In this document: in pieces, positions 28,308 to 36,340 of the stretch
How positions within the stretch are numbered: the stretch's first letter is position 1
Layout: every line of letters starts with the position of its first letter
From: Chlorobiaceae bacterium
Lineage (GTDB): Bacteria > Bacteroidota > Ignavibacteria > Ignavibacteriales > Ignavibacteriaceae
NCBI GenBank assembly: GCA_013824085.1
Contig: PNNF01000005.1
Coordinates: 38,185-102,184 of the forward strand
Direction: 5' to 3'
DNA: 64,000 bases
Translations under genes and position numbers: made by a program
The notes under the pieces: model-generated
The model's database searches: none
The model's input: only the letters and a program-made list of their open reading frames with translations
What the model was told of the DNA's origin: nothing

Positions 28308-28629
28308 ACGCTAATCTCTCTCAAAAAATATTTTCATCTTTAAATGCCTTTGTGATTAACAAAAATCACAAGGGCCGAAGGTGAGAGTAACCTCGATTCA
28401 TGAAAAAAAATCTTCAAGAACAAATTTGACGAGTAATCACGTTGAAACTATTCTTGCCAGCAAGTAAACTTTGACGATGTCTTAAAAATTTTTATCTAAG
28501 ATTTATTTTCTCGGAACTTATTAAGGTGAAAAATTTCATCATTTTCATAGTAGGGTGAATTATCAAACCTAAAAAACTTTTTCGTTATATTGCAACTCAA
28601 ATTTTATAAAAAATAAATCTCTTGTTAAA
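28308..28629. other. Intergenic stretch between htpX and valS
   Basis: No open frame with a ribosome site. One imperfect inverted repeat is visible: CCTTTGTGATT (28347-28357) against AATCACAAGG (28364-28373), one bulged base, no T-run after it. I cannot match the remainder to a known leader RNA; the T-box consensus is absent although a tRNA synthetase follows. Confidence 0.5.
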
Positions 28630-31233
28630 ATGGAAATAGCTAAAACATATAACCCTACTGCGGTTGAAGATAAATGGTATCAAAATTGGATTGAAAACAA
28701 TTTGTTTCAAGCTGAAGTTGATAGCTCAAAAAAACCTTACACAATTGTTATCCCGCCTCCAAACATTACGGGAATGTTAACAATGGGTCATGTTCTCAAT
28801 AATACAATTCAGGACGTATTCATTCGCACAAAGCGTATGGAGGGCTTTAATGCTTGCTGGGTTCCAGGAACAGACCACGCATCTATTGCAACTGAAACTA
28901 AAGTTTTTAATTTTTTGAAAGATCAAGGGATTGATAAATTCAAAATTGGCAGAGAAGAATTTCTAAAACATTGTCAGTCATGGAAAGAGAAATATGGCGG
29001 AATAATAATTCAACAATTAAAAAAACTTGGTGTTAGCTGCGACTGGTCACGAGAACGATTCACAATGGACAGCGAGTATTATCACGAAGTCATTAAAGCA
29101 TTTGTTGAGCTTTATAATCAAGGAAATATTTATCGTGGTTACAGAATGGTAAACTGGTGCCCTGCAACAAAATCTGCAATCTCAGATGAAGAAGTTTTGT
29201 TTCGAGTTCAAAGTGGAAAACTTTATTTCTTCAGTTATCCAATTGAAGGTGAAAATGAGTTTATCACAATAGCAACGACACGCCCAGAAACAATGCTTGG
29301 AGATACTGCAGTTGCTGTTAATCCAAATGATGATCGATTTAAACATTTGGTTGGAAAAAATGTTTTACTCCCAATTGCAGATAGATTAATTCCGATTATC
29401 GCTGACGAATATGTCGATAGCAATTTTGGAACAGGCGCAGTTAAAATTACTCCTGCTCACGATGTGAATGATAATGTAATTGGATTGCGACATAATCTAG
29501 AATTCATAAATATTTTTAATGAAGATGCAACAACAAATAACAACGTCCCGCTTGAGTTCAGAGGACTTGATAGATTTGAAGTGAGGAAAAAAATTGTTGC
29601 TCGATTTGAGGAGTTTGGTTTACTCGTTAAAGTTGAAGATTATCAAAACAGAGTTGGTTATTCTGAACGGGGTGGAGTTCCAATTGAGCCGTATCTTTCA
29701 GAGCAATGGTTTATGAAAATGGATGTGATTGTTAAACCTGCTATTGAAGTAGTGCAAAATGGAAGTGTAAAATTTCACCCGGCTCATTGGTCAAAGACTT
29801 ATTTTAATTGGCTGATGAACATAAAAGATTGGTGTATTTCGCGGCAACTTTGGTGGGGACATAGAATTCCAGTTTGGTATCACAAAGAGACAAAAGAAAT
29901 TTATTGTGATGTAACACCACCAAAAGATTTAGAAAATTGGAAACAGGAAGAAGATGTGCTTGATACTTGGGCTTCAAGTTGGTTATGGGCACACGGAGTA
30001 TTTAAAACCGAAGAAGAAAAAAAATATTTTTATCCAACTGATCTTTTAGTTACTGCACCGGATATACTTTTCTTTTGGGTCGCTCGAATGATTATAGCAG
30101 GATTACATTTCGAAAAAGAAATTCCATTTAAGGATGTTTACTTCACAAGTGTTATTCGAGATATGCAGGGTAGGAAAATGAGTAAGTCTTTGGGCAACTC
30201 ACCCGACCCGCTTGATGTTATTGCTGAATATGGTGCTGATGCACTTCGCTTTACGATTATTTATTTGGCGCCACTTGGACAAGATGTTTTATTCAGTTCT
30301 GACAAATGTGAAATTGGGCGAAACTTTGCAAACAAAATTTGGAACGCTGGTAGATTCCTTTTGATGAATGCAGAAAAAATTAATACTAATGATGAGCTTA
30401 TTGATAAACATCGCGATTTTATTGATGATTGGATTGACTCTCGATTCAACAGCACAATGAAAGAACTTAACAAAGCGATGGAAAATTTTGAATTGAATAA
30501 TTGTAGTAAAATAATTTATTCTTTCGTTTGGAATGACTTTTGTGATTGGTACATCGAATTAAATAAAAATAAATTTTATTCTGATAATGAAGAGTTGAAA
30601 TCTGCTGCTCTAACAAGAACTTTAAAAATGTTTGAGAATCTTTTAAAGATTGTTCATCCATTTATGCCGTTTATTACTGAAGAACTTTGGAACTTAATTG
30701 AATCAAGAAAATCTAATGAAAGTATCTCTACTTCTTTTTATCCCAAATATGATGAAGCAAAGATTAACGCAGAAGCTGAAAATGAGATGGAAATTTTTCA
30801 AGAGATAACTACTGCAATTAGAAATATCAGGGGTGAGATGAATATTGCTCCATCAAAATCGATAAAAGTTTTTTTGAAGAGTGATAATCTTTCAAATAAA
30901 AATATTGACTTTCTAAAAAAATTAACACGAGCAGAAGAAATTGTTATTGATGGGAAAATTCAAAAACCGAAAGCAAGTGCGTCGGCAGTTTTAAAAAATT
31001 GCGAAGTTTATGTACCGCTCGAAGGACTAATAGATCTTGAGATTGAAAGAGCACGCTTGATGAAAGAAGTTGCAAGATTTGAAAATGGATTAAACGGAAT
31101 CAATAAGAAATTATCTAACGAAAATTTTGTCAATAATGCTCCAAAAGATATTGTAGAAAAAGAGATGTTGAAACAGAAAGATTGTCTTGAAAATTTAGAA
31201 AAGATAAAAGAGATACTTCAAGAATTGAGTTAA
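28630..31233 (+). CDS. valS: Valyl-tRNA synthetase
   Basis: 867 residues, class Ia. The nucleotide-binding signature is PPPNITGMLTMGHVLNNTIQ at about 43-62; the HIGH motif reads TMGH, first histidine replaced. The editing domain has IATTRPETMLGDTAVAVNP. KMSKS is intact (GRKMSKSLGNSPDPLD, near 516-530). Anticodon-binding and C-terminal coiled-coil parts are present (DLEIERARLMKEVARFENGL). It charges tRNA(Val). It follows a 322-base non-coding region and is followed by a decayed accessory stretch. Confidence 0.97.
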   Translation: MEIAKTYNPTAVEDKWYQNWIENNLFQAEVDSSKKPYTIVIPPPNITGMLTMGHVLNNTIQDVFIRTKRMEGFNACWVPGTDHASIATETKVFNFLKDQGIDKFKIGREEFLKHCQSWKEKYGGIIIQQLKKLGVSCDWSRERFTMDSEYYHEVIKAFVELYNQGNIYRGYRMVNWCPATKSAISDEEVLFRVQSGKLYFFSYPIEGENEFITIATTRPETMLGDTAVAVNPNDDRFKHLVGKNVLLPIADRLIPIIADEYVDSNFGTGAVKITPAHDVNDNVIGLRHNLEFINIFNEDATTNNNVPLEFRGLDRFEVRKKIVARFEEFGLLVKVEDYQNRVGYSERGGVPIEPYLSEQWFMKMDVIVKPAIEVVQNGSVKFHPAHWSKTYFNWLMNIKDWCISRQLWWGHRIPVWYHKETKEIYCDVTPPKDLENWKQEEDVLDTWASSWLWAHGVFKTEEEKKYFYPTDLLVTAPDILFFWVARMIIAGLHFEKEIPFKDVYFTSVIRDMQGRKMSKSLGNSPDPLDVIAEYGADALRFTIIYLAPLGQDVLFSSDKCEIGRNFANKIWNAGRFLLMNAEKINTNDELIDKHRDFIDDWIDSRFNSTMKELNKAMENFELNNCSKIIYSFVWNDFCDWYIELNKNKFYSDNEELKSAALTRTLKMFENLLKIVHPFMPFITEELWNLIESRKSNESISTSFYPKYDEAKINAEAENEMEIFQEITTAIRNIRGEMNIAPSKSIKVFLKSDNLSNKNIDFLKKLTRAEEIVIDGKIQKPKASASAVLKNCEVYVPLEGLIDLEIERARLMKEVARFENGLNGINKKLSNENFVNNAPKDIVEKEMLKQKDCLENLEKIKEILQELS

Positions 31234-31320
31234 ACTGTAGTATTAAATCTGTAAAGGGGAAATGGGTTTTGCAGTTAATGGTAAGGTTACAATATTTTCT
31301 GACAAACTAAGAGAAACAGT

Positions 31321-31701
31321 ATGAATGAAAATGAAATATCATACAAAGTCAGATGTGCTATTTTTAAAGTCTATAATACACTGGGACCTGGATTACTAGA
31401 ATCTGTTTATGAAGCTGTATTGACGCACGAATTAAAAAAAGAAGGACTTGAAGTAAAATCGCAAGTGCAAGTTCCGCTTGTTTAAGAAGAGAATAAATTG
31501 GATGTCGGATATCGAATCGATTTACTTGTTGAAAATAAAGTTTTAATTGAAATTAAGTCAGTTGAAAATCTTGCCGAAGTTCATCACAAGCAGGTTCTTA
31601 CCTATCTAAAATTATCCAACTTAAAATTGGGATTACTTGTAAATTTCAATTGTGTAGAAATTGATAAATCAATATTTAGAAAAGTGAATGGACTAAAATA
31701 G
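31321..31701 (+). pseudogene. GxxExxY (PD-(D/E)XK_3-like) nuclease-fold gene with in-frame ochre stop
   Basis: The frame starts at ATG 31321 and would give about 126 residues. The signature GLLESVY (GxxExxY) is at about 25-31. The nuclease-like core is VGYRIDLLVENKVLIEIKSVE, followed by EVHHKQVLTYLKLSNLKLGLLVNFN. The codon at 31483-31485 is TAA where relatives carry a residue in the block QVPLV-stop-EENKLDVG; TAT or TAC (Tyr) would restore it. Everything after the stop is intact, so the loss looks like one recent base change or a sequencing error. The family's function is unknown. Its last 14 codons and stop are the first part of the 142-bp tandem repeat that follows. Confidence 0.85.
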
Positions 31702-32049
31702 ATCCGCGAAAATCCGCGATATCAGTTGGGGCAGTTTGTTTTCCCGCAGATCACGCAGATTGACGCAGAAAATAATAATTCTAAAATTTAGTTTTTTTGA
31801 AATTGATAAATCAATATTTAGAAAAGTGAATGGACTAAAATAGTTTCGCGAAGATTAGCGATGTCAGTTGGGGCAGTTTGTTTTCCCGCAGATCACGCAG
31901 ATTGACGCAGAAAATAATAATTCTAAAATTTAGATTTTGTGAAATTGATAAATCAATATTTAGAAAAATTAAAGGTCTAAAATAGATCCGCGAAAATCCG
32001 CGAGATCAGCGGGAGCCAGTTCTTTTTTTCCGCAGATTTACGCAGAAAG
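31657..32049 (+). repeat. 142-bp tandem repeat made of a gene tail plus CGCAGAT-rich spacer (2.8 copies)
   Basis: Copies begin at 31657, 31799 and 31941, exactly 142 bases apart; the third stops near 32049. Each starts with a 45-base segment coding EIDKSIFRK(VN or IK)GLK plus TAG, the end of the GxxExxY gene. A spacer follows holding CCGCGAAAATCCGCG-like and CGCAGATCACGCAGATTGACGCAGA motifs. Copies 1 and 2 differ at about eight positions by my count; the first 45 bases are identical. Copy 3 is more diverged, yet shares its CCGCGAAAATCCGCGA start with copy 1 and not copy 2. The gene-free stretch from 31702 to 32172 is mostly this array. Confidence 0.92.
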
Positions 32050-32172
32050 AAAAAATGACTTTGCAACTTCGCACTAAAGTCAAAAAGTTTTGGTACGCAA
32101 AATTTTCAACTTCAGGAATCTACAAAGTGATGGAAAGTATCAATTGTAACTTTTATAAAAAGGATTATCACT

Positions 32173-33014
32173 CTGAAGAAAGAAGAAAACATAAAAATAT
32201 TTGAAGACAAAAAAGTTAGAACTCTTTGGATTTCAGAAGAGGAAAAATGGTATCTCTCAATTGTTGATGTAATTTCAGTTTTAACTGATAGTCCTAATCC
32301 AAAAGTTTATTGGCGTGTATTAAAAAAGCGATTAAAAGATGAAGGAAATGAAACCGTTACAATTTGTAACGCTTTGAAAATGATCGCAGCAGATGGCAAA
32401 ATGCGTTTAACCGATGTAGCCGATACCGAACAACTTTTTCGCTTGATTCAATCAATTCCATCTGCCAAAGCAGAGCCGTTTAAGTTATGGTTAGCTCAAA
32501 TAGCCGCTGAACGTTTAGACGAATTGCAAGATCCTGAATTGACAATTGATAGAGCAATAAAGCAATATCTTCAATTGGGATATTCGGAAAATTGGATTAA
32601 TCAACGACTGAAAAGTATTGAAATACGAAAAGAACTTACTGATGAATGGAAAAAACGTGTCTTGAAAGAAGGGGTTCAATTCGCAACGCTTACGGTTATT
32701 ATTGCAAAAGCTTGTGCTGATAAAACCACAAAGGAATACAAAATCCTTAAAGGTCTAAAAAAAGAAAATCTGAGAGACAATATGACTAATACGGAGTTGA
32801 TTTTAAGTATGCTTGCTAAAGCTCTGTAAAAGATATTTCAGCGGCTACAAATCCCGAGACTTATGACGAGAGTAAAGTAATTGCTAAACAAGGGGGCAAT
32901 GTAGCCAGAGTAGCACGAAAAGAATTGGAAGCAAAAACAGGGAAAAAAGTAGTAACATCATTGAATGCAAAAAATTTATCTGTAGCAAAATTACAAGAGA
33001 AAAAAGATAAATGA
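32173..33014 (+). pseudogene. Bro-N antirepressor-like gene, ATG lost and frameshifted
   Basis: Translation from CTG 32173 reads LKKEENIKIF, then VRTLWISEEEKWYLSIVDVI, LTDSPNPKVYWRVLKKRLKD and MIAADGKMRLTDVADTEQLF, the phage-type Bro-N/antirepressor family common in Bacteroidota. AAGGA ends eight bases before the CTG, so CTG stands where an ATG is expected; an in-frame TGA is at 32128. After ILSMLAKAL the frame meets TAA at 32827. Shifting by one base restores ISAATNPETYDESKVIAKQG and runs to TGA at 33012-33014. A single-base loss near 32826-32830 explains it. Two lesions suggest a dead gene, though CTG initiation is possible. Confidence 0.85.
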
Positions 33015-33066
33015 TAAAACTTAGAATCTTCCGTTTCGAGGGAGAGGGATTTGTTCCAGAAAATTG

Positions 33067-33084
33067 CTGCAGATGAACGCAGAT
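33067..33084 (+). repeat. Remnant of the CGCAGAT repeat on the far side of the Bro-N pseudogene
   Basis: CTGCAGATGAACGCAGAT repeats the CGCAGAT-spacer-ACGCAGA pattern of the 31657-32049 array. Its presence downstream of the Bro-N remnant suggests that repeat copies bracket the accessory stretch. It is short and could be chance. Confidence 0.45.
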
Positions 33085-33218
33085 AATTAAAAAGCTTATA
33101 GTCAGTTGGCGTATGTTGCTGAGTTAAAAGTATTAAAATAAATTATGTCGCGGTCAAAATTAATTTACAAAAATTTCTATTTCATAATTTGCATTTAAAT
33201 CTTCTATTGCTTAAGTTA

Positions 33219-33240
33219 AATCAGATGTTTTTATCTGATT
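33219..33240. promoter_or_regulatory. 8-bp inverted repeat ahead of the ferredoxin-like gene
   Basis: AATCAGAT (33219-33226) and ATCTGATT (33233-33240) are perfect arms around GTTTTT, 18 bases before the start codon at 33259. No T-run follows, so an operator or a leader hairpin near the ribosome site is more likely than a terminator. Confidence 0.5.
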
Positions 33241-33258
33241 ATAAATCAAGAGGTCATT

Positions 33259-34107
33259 ATGCTAAGAAAAATTGTAAATATCGATCAAGAAAAATGCGAT
33301 GGCTGTGCTTTGTGCATACCAACTTGCGCTGAAGGTGCTCTACAAATAATAAACAACAAAGCTTATTTAATTAGTGATCTTTTTTGCGATGGGCTTGGCG
33401 CTTGTCTCGGTCATTGTCCACAAGGTGCGATTACGATTGAAGAGCGAGAAGCTGAGCCATATGATGAAATTAAAACAATGCAAAATGTTATTCGTGGTGG
33501 AAATGATGTAATTAAAGCGCACCTGCTGCACTTAAAAAACCATGGCGAAATGGAATATTTTTTACAGGGCTTAGATTACTTGAATGAAATTGGTATGACT
33601 GTTGATTTAACTGAAACAGAAAAACCAAAGAATGAGGCTTGTGGTTGTCCCGGTTCGCAATCAATTGATATGAGAAATAAAAATTCTAATCTACCCGAAG
33701 AAATTAAAATTGGGAAACAAATTTCTCAATTAACTCAATGGCCAATTCAACTCCACTTAATTTCTCCATATGCAGAATATTATCGCGGTAGTCATCTTTT
33801 GCTTGCTGCAGACTGCTGCGCGTTCAGTTATGGAAATTTCCATTCGGATTTTATGAAAGGGAGAAGTATTGCAATTGCTTGTCCGAAGCTCGATACGAAT
33901 AAAGAAATATATTTAGAAAAAATTATTTCGCTTATTGATAATGCAAAATTAAAATCAATTACTGTAACAGTGATGCAAGTTCCATGTTGTGCGGGACTTT
34001 ATCAATTGACACAGAAAGCAGTTGAAAGTGCAGAAAGAAAAATTCCACTCGAAGTTGTTGTAATTGGAATTGATGGGGAGATTTTGAAAAAAGTTAGTTT
34101 GAATTAG
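33259..34107 (+). CDS. 2[4Fe-4S] ferredoxin-domain protein
   Basis: 282 residues. Residues about 1-60 are a bacterial double-cluster ferredoxin: CDGCALCIPTC, then GLGACLGHCPQGAITIEERE. A cysteine pair in NEACGCPGSQ and another in QVPCCAGLY later in the protein, with ADCCAFSYGNFHSDFMKG, may bind further metal. This architecture is widespread in anaerobes as a 4Fe-4S binding protein of unknown role. It has AGAGG ahead of the start and an inverted repeat just upstream. Its 3' end overlaps the convergent small Cys-rich gene by 14 bases. Confidence 0.87.
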   Translation: MLRKIVNIDQEKCDGCALCIPTCAEGALQIINNKAYLISDLFCDGLGACLGHCPQGAITIEEREAEPYDEIKTMQNVIRGGNDVIKAHLLHLKNHGEMEYFLQGLDYLNEIGMTVDLTETEKPKNEACGCPGSQSIDMRNKNSNLPEEIKIGKQISQLTQWPIQLHLISPYAEYYRGSHLLLAADCCAFSYGNFHSDFMKGRSIAIACPKLDTNKEIYLEKIISLIDNAKLKSITVTVMQVPCCAGLYQLTQKAVESAERKIPLEVVVIGIDGEILKKVSLN

Positions 34108-34276
34108 ATACGATTTTTTTTTCATTTAATTTTTTGTGGTCAGAGCTAAAATTTTTTTTCGCTTTAGTTTTTCCATGATAACTTTTGTAAGTACTGAAAA
34201 TTCTACATGACTTGCATTCAGTTCCGCAGCACTCTTTCCACTCTTTTTCTGTAAATAATTTTTTTAGTTTTGACAA
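34094..34276 (-). CDS. Small cysteine-rich protein, TTG start
   Basis: 60 residues, starting at TTG complement 34274-34276 with GAGG seven bases upstream. It is highly basic and has a four-cysteine cluster in WKECCGTECKSCRIF that could bind an iron-sulfur cluster or zinc. No membrane segment. It converges with the 4Fe-4S protein and overlaps its end. I know similar short CCGxxCxxC proteins from Bacteroidota but no function for them. Confidence 0.55.
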   Translation of the reverse strand: MSKLKKLFTEKEWKECCGTECKSCRIFSTYKSYHGKTKAKKNFSSDHKKLNEKKIVSNSN

Positions 34277-34584
34277 TCTATACCTCTATTTCGCCCATTG
34301 AATTTGTTACAAATTTACCTGCTATTTTAAAACTATCCTAATCGAATCAATTCAAAAAACATTGAAAATTTTTTTTTCAGAAGATGGGTTTTGCAATTAA
34401 AGTTTCTCCTCAAAAATAAATTAGTAAAATAAATTTTCGAATGAAAGTTTTGCTGAAAACAGATTCTTCATTTTTATACTGGTAAGTTTTAATTGCTTTG
34501 TAAAAATAATTTAATATTTTAGAAGAAGAAATGCTTCTTTATAAAAATAATTTATTGAATTAAAATAAATCGGAGTAAAAAGAA
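34277..34584. other. Intergenic stretch before the SIMPL gene
   Basis: No supported gene. A short hairpin AAGAAG-AAATG-CTTCTT lies at 34523-34539, between two copies of TAAAAATAATTTA. Otherwise A/T-rich; presumably holds the promoter of the SIMPL gene, but I cannot point to a clear TAnnTTTG. Confidence 0.4.
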
Positions 34585-35313
34585 ATGAGTGAAAAAAAAT
34601 ATTTGATTCATGTTGTAATTTTTTCAGCCGTAGTATTGTTATCTGCAATAATTTTGAGCTCTACTTGGCGAGCAAATGCATCATCAAATCAAAATTTAAC
34701 CGTAACAGGTTCTGCAGTAAAAGATATTGTTTCAGATCTCGGAGTGCTGCGCGGTTCAATTGTAGCTTATGCGCCAACTGCGGTTGAAGCTTTTAGAATT
34801 CTAAATAGACAGCGACCAATATTAATGAAGTATTTAGAAGCGAATGGATTTCCTGCTGGAGAAGTAAATCAATTTGCAATTACTTCAACGGCTGCTTTTC
34901 GTTTGTCGGAAACGGGCATCCCAACCAATATTATCGATGGTTATTATTACAATCAAAGATTTGAAATACGTTCCAAAGATGTAAACTTGATTCAAAAAAT
35001 ATCTTTAGATATTTCTTCTCTAATCGAAGAAGGTGTAAATTTTTATGTTGAAGCTCCAGAATATTATTATACAAATCTTGCAGACGTAAAAATTGCGATT
35101 CAAGCCGAAGCAGCAAAAGATGCTTTAACTCGTGCAGAAAAAATTGTTGAAGCAACAGGAAGAAAACTTGGTGATTTAATTTCGGCACGAATGGGAGTTT
35201 TACAAATCACGCCCAAAAACTCAAATTTGATTTCTGACTTTGGAATAAATGATGTTTCATCGATTGAGAAACAAATTACTGGAGTTGTTTCAGCTTCGTT
35301 TACAATTAAGTGA
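34585..35313 (+). CDS. SIMPL (DUF541) domain periplasmic protein
   Basis: 242 residues. One hydrophobic helix at about 8-28 acts as a signal anchor. The SIMPL domain starts at LTVTGSAVKDIVSDLGVLRG, the family's usual opening, and includes the tail AAKDALTRAEKIVEATGRKLGDLISA and GVVSASFTIK. Members such as E. coli YggE are periplasmic and linked to oxidative or membrane stress; the biochemical role is not settled. It stands alone, with AATCGGAG-like sequence before the start. Confidence 0.9.
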   Translation: MSEKKYLIHVVIFSAVVLLSAIILSSTWRANASSNQNLTVTGSAVKDIVSDLGVLRGSIVAYAPTAVEAFRILNRQRPILMKYLEANGFPAGEVNQFAITSTAAFRLSETGIPTNIIDGYYYNQRFEIRSKDVNLIQKISLDISSLIEEGVNFYVEAPEYYYTNLADVKIAIQAEAAKDALTRAEKIVEATGRKLGDLISARMGVLQITPKNSNLISDFGINDVSSIEKQITGVVSASFTIK

Positions 35314-35409
35314 TGAGTTAAAGACGGAAATATGTTTTTGGTTTTTTGTAGTATGTTTTCTAGAAGAGAACGTAAATAAATTTTTCCGAAACAAAACAGA
35401 AATTAGTTT

Positions 35410-35506
35410 ATCAGAAAGTCAGGAGTAGGACACAAAGTCTCACAAAGTTTTTTTAAGCAGGAGATTCTTTTTAAGCAGTTTAGATTTACATCCGAATGCA
35501 TTCGGA
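35410..35506. repeat. CACAAAG motif pair and a 16-bp perfect palindrome
   Basis: TCCGAATGCATTCGGA (35491-35506) is a perfect palindrome. About 60 bases upstream the sequence reads GGACACAAAGTCTCACAAAG (near 35428-35447), two CACAAAG copies ten bases apart. Both look like short dispersed intergenic repeats rather than gene parts. Confidence 0.6.
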
Positions 35507-35544
35507 GTCAGAATAACAATATGATTATTTGTATTCTTTGCTAA

Positions 35545-36339
35545 TTATAAATTCTTCAATCCTTCAATTTCGCCAATTAAATATGTAACAGATTTTCCCG
35601 CAATTTCAACACGATCATTCAACTGCGAACAAAAAAGCTCACCTTTTCTTTTTGATAATTGAATTGCATAGAGATCATTTTTATTTAGCTTCTCTGACCA
35701 ATAAGGAATCAACTGAGAATGAGCTGAACCAGTTACAGGGTCTTCATTTACGCCTGCTCCGGGTGCAAAGAAACGAGAAACAAAATCGGAATTATTTCCT
35801 TTGGCTGTAACAATAAAACCACGTGTCTGAATATTTTTTAAAATATTAAAATCAGGATTGATCGACAAAATTTCTTCTTCATTTTCAAAAACTAAAAAAT
35901 AGTCTATTGATTTTAAGAATTCCTTTGGAACTGCTCCAAGTCCTTTAGAAATTTCATCTACAGGTAAAATCAACTCTGGTTTTAACGAAGGAAAATTTAA
36001 TGCGAGAATATCATTTTCTTTTTTCTCAACTGAAAGTTTTCCACTCATCGAATTAAAAATAATTTTACTACGAGAATAATTTAAGTAATTAAAAAGGACG
36101 TGAGCAGAAGCGAGTGTTGCATGTCCGCATAAATTAATTTCTACTTCAGGCGTGAACCAACGAATCGAATACTCATCACCTTCTTCAACAAAGAATGCGG
36201 TTTCAGAAAGATTATTTTCTGCAGCGATTGAAAGCATTAATTCATCATCAAGCCATTTAGTCAATGGAACAACAGCAGCAGGATTTCCAGAAAACAATTT
36301 TGATGCAAATGCATCTACTTGAAATAATTTTAATTTCAT
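35545..36339 (-). CDS. PhzF-family isomerase-like protein
   Basis: 264 residues with the two-lobe diaminopimelate-epimerase-like fold of PhzF. The general acid/base glutamate lies in AENNLSETAFFV (Glu45). WFTPEVEINLCGHATLASAH and RFFAPGAGVNEDPVTGSAHSQL are the other two family signatures. Most bacterial members are not part of phenazine synthesis, no phenazine genes are nearby, and the substrate is unknown. One base separates it from the downstream end of the transketolase gene, on the same strand. Confidence 0.92.
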   Translation of the reverse strand: MKLKLFQVDAFASKLFSGNPAAVVPLTKWLDDELMLSIAAENNLSETAFFVEEGDEYSIRWFTPEVEINLCGHATLASAHVLFNYLNYSRSKIIFNSMSGKLSVEKKENDILALNFPSLKPELILPVDEISKGLGAVPKEFLKSIDYFLVFENEEEILSINPDFNILKNIQTRGFIVTAKGNNSDFVSRFFAPGAGVNEDPVTGSAHSQLIPYWSEKLNKNDLYAIQLSKRKGELFCSQLNDRVEIAGKSVTYLIGEIEGLKNL

Positions 36340-36340
36340 T

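Noticed and set aside
28374..28400. GGCCGAAGGTGAGAG... as a T-box or other leader RNA before valS
   Set aside because: The T-box core AGGGTGGNACCGCG is absent and no antiterminator/terminator pair is visible.
31262..31324. 20-codon frame (MGFAVNGKVTIFSDKL...) ending ATGA-like at the GxxExxY start, with GGGGAA upstream; a similar MGFAIKV start occurs at 34384
   Set aside because: Too short to judge and the second occurrence ends after 11 codons; the shared ATGGGTTTTGCA could be a chance or a minor repeat.
33095..33141. Possible tail of another gene (AYSQLAYVAELKVLK then stop)
   Set aside because: Too short; no start or family recognisable. Could be one more remnant in the island.
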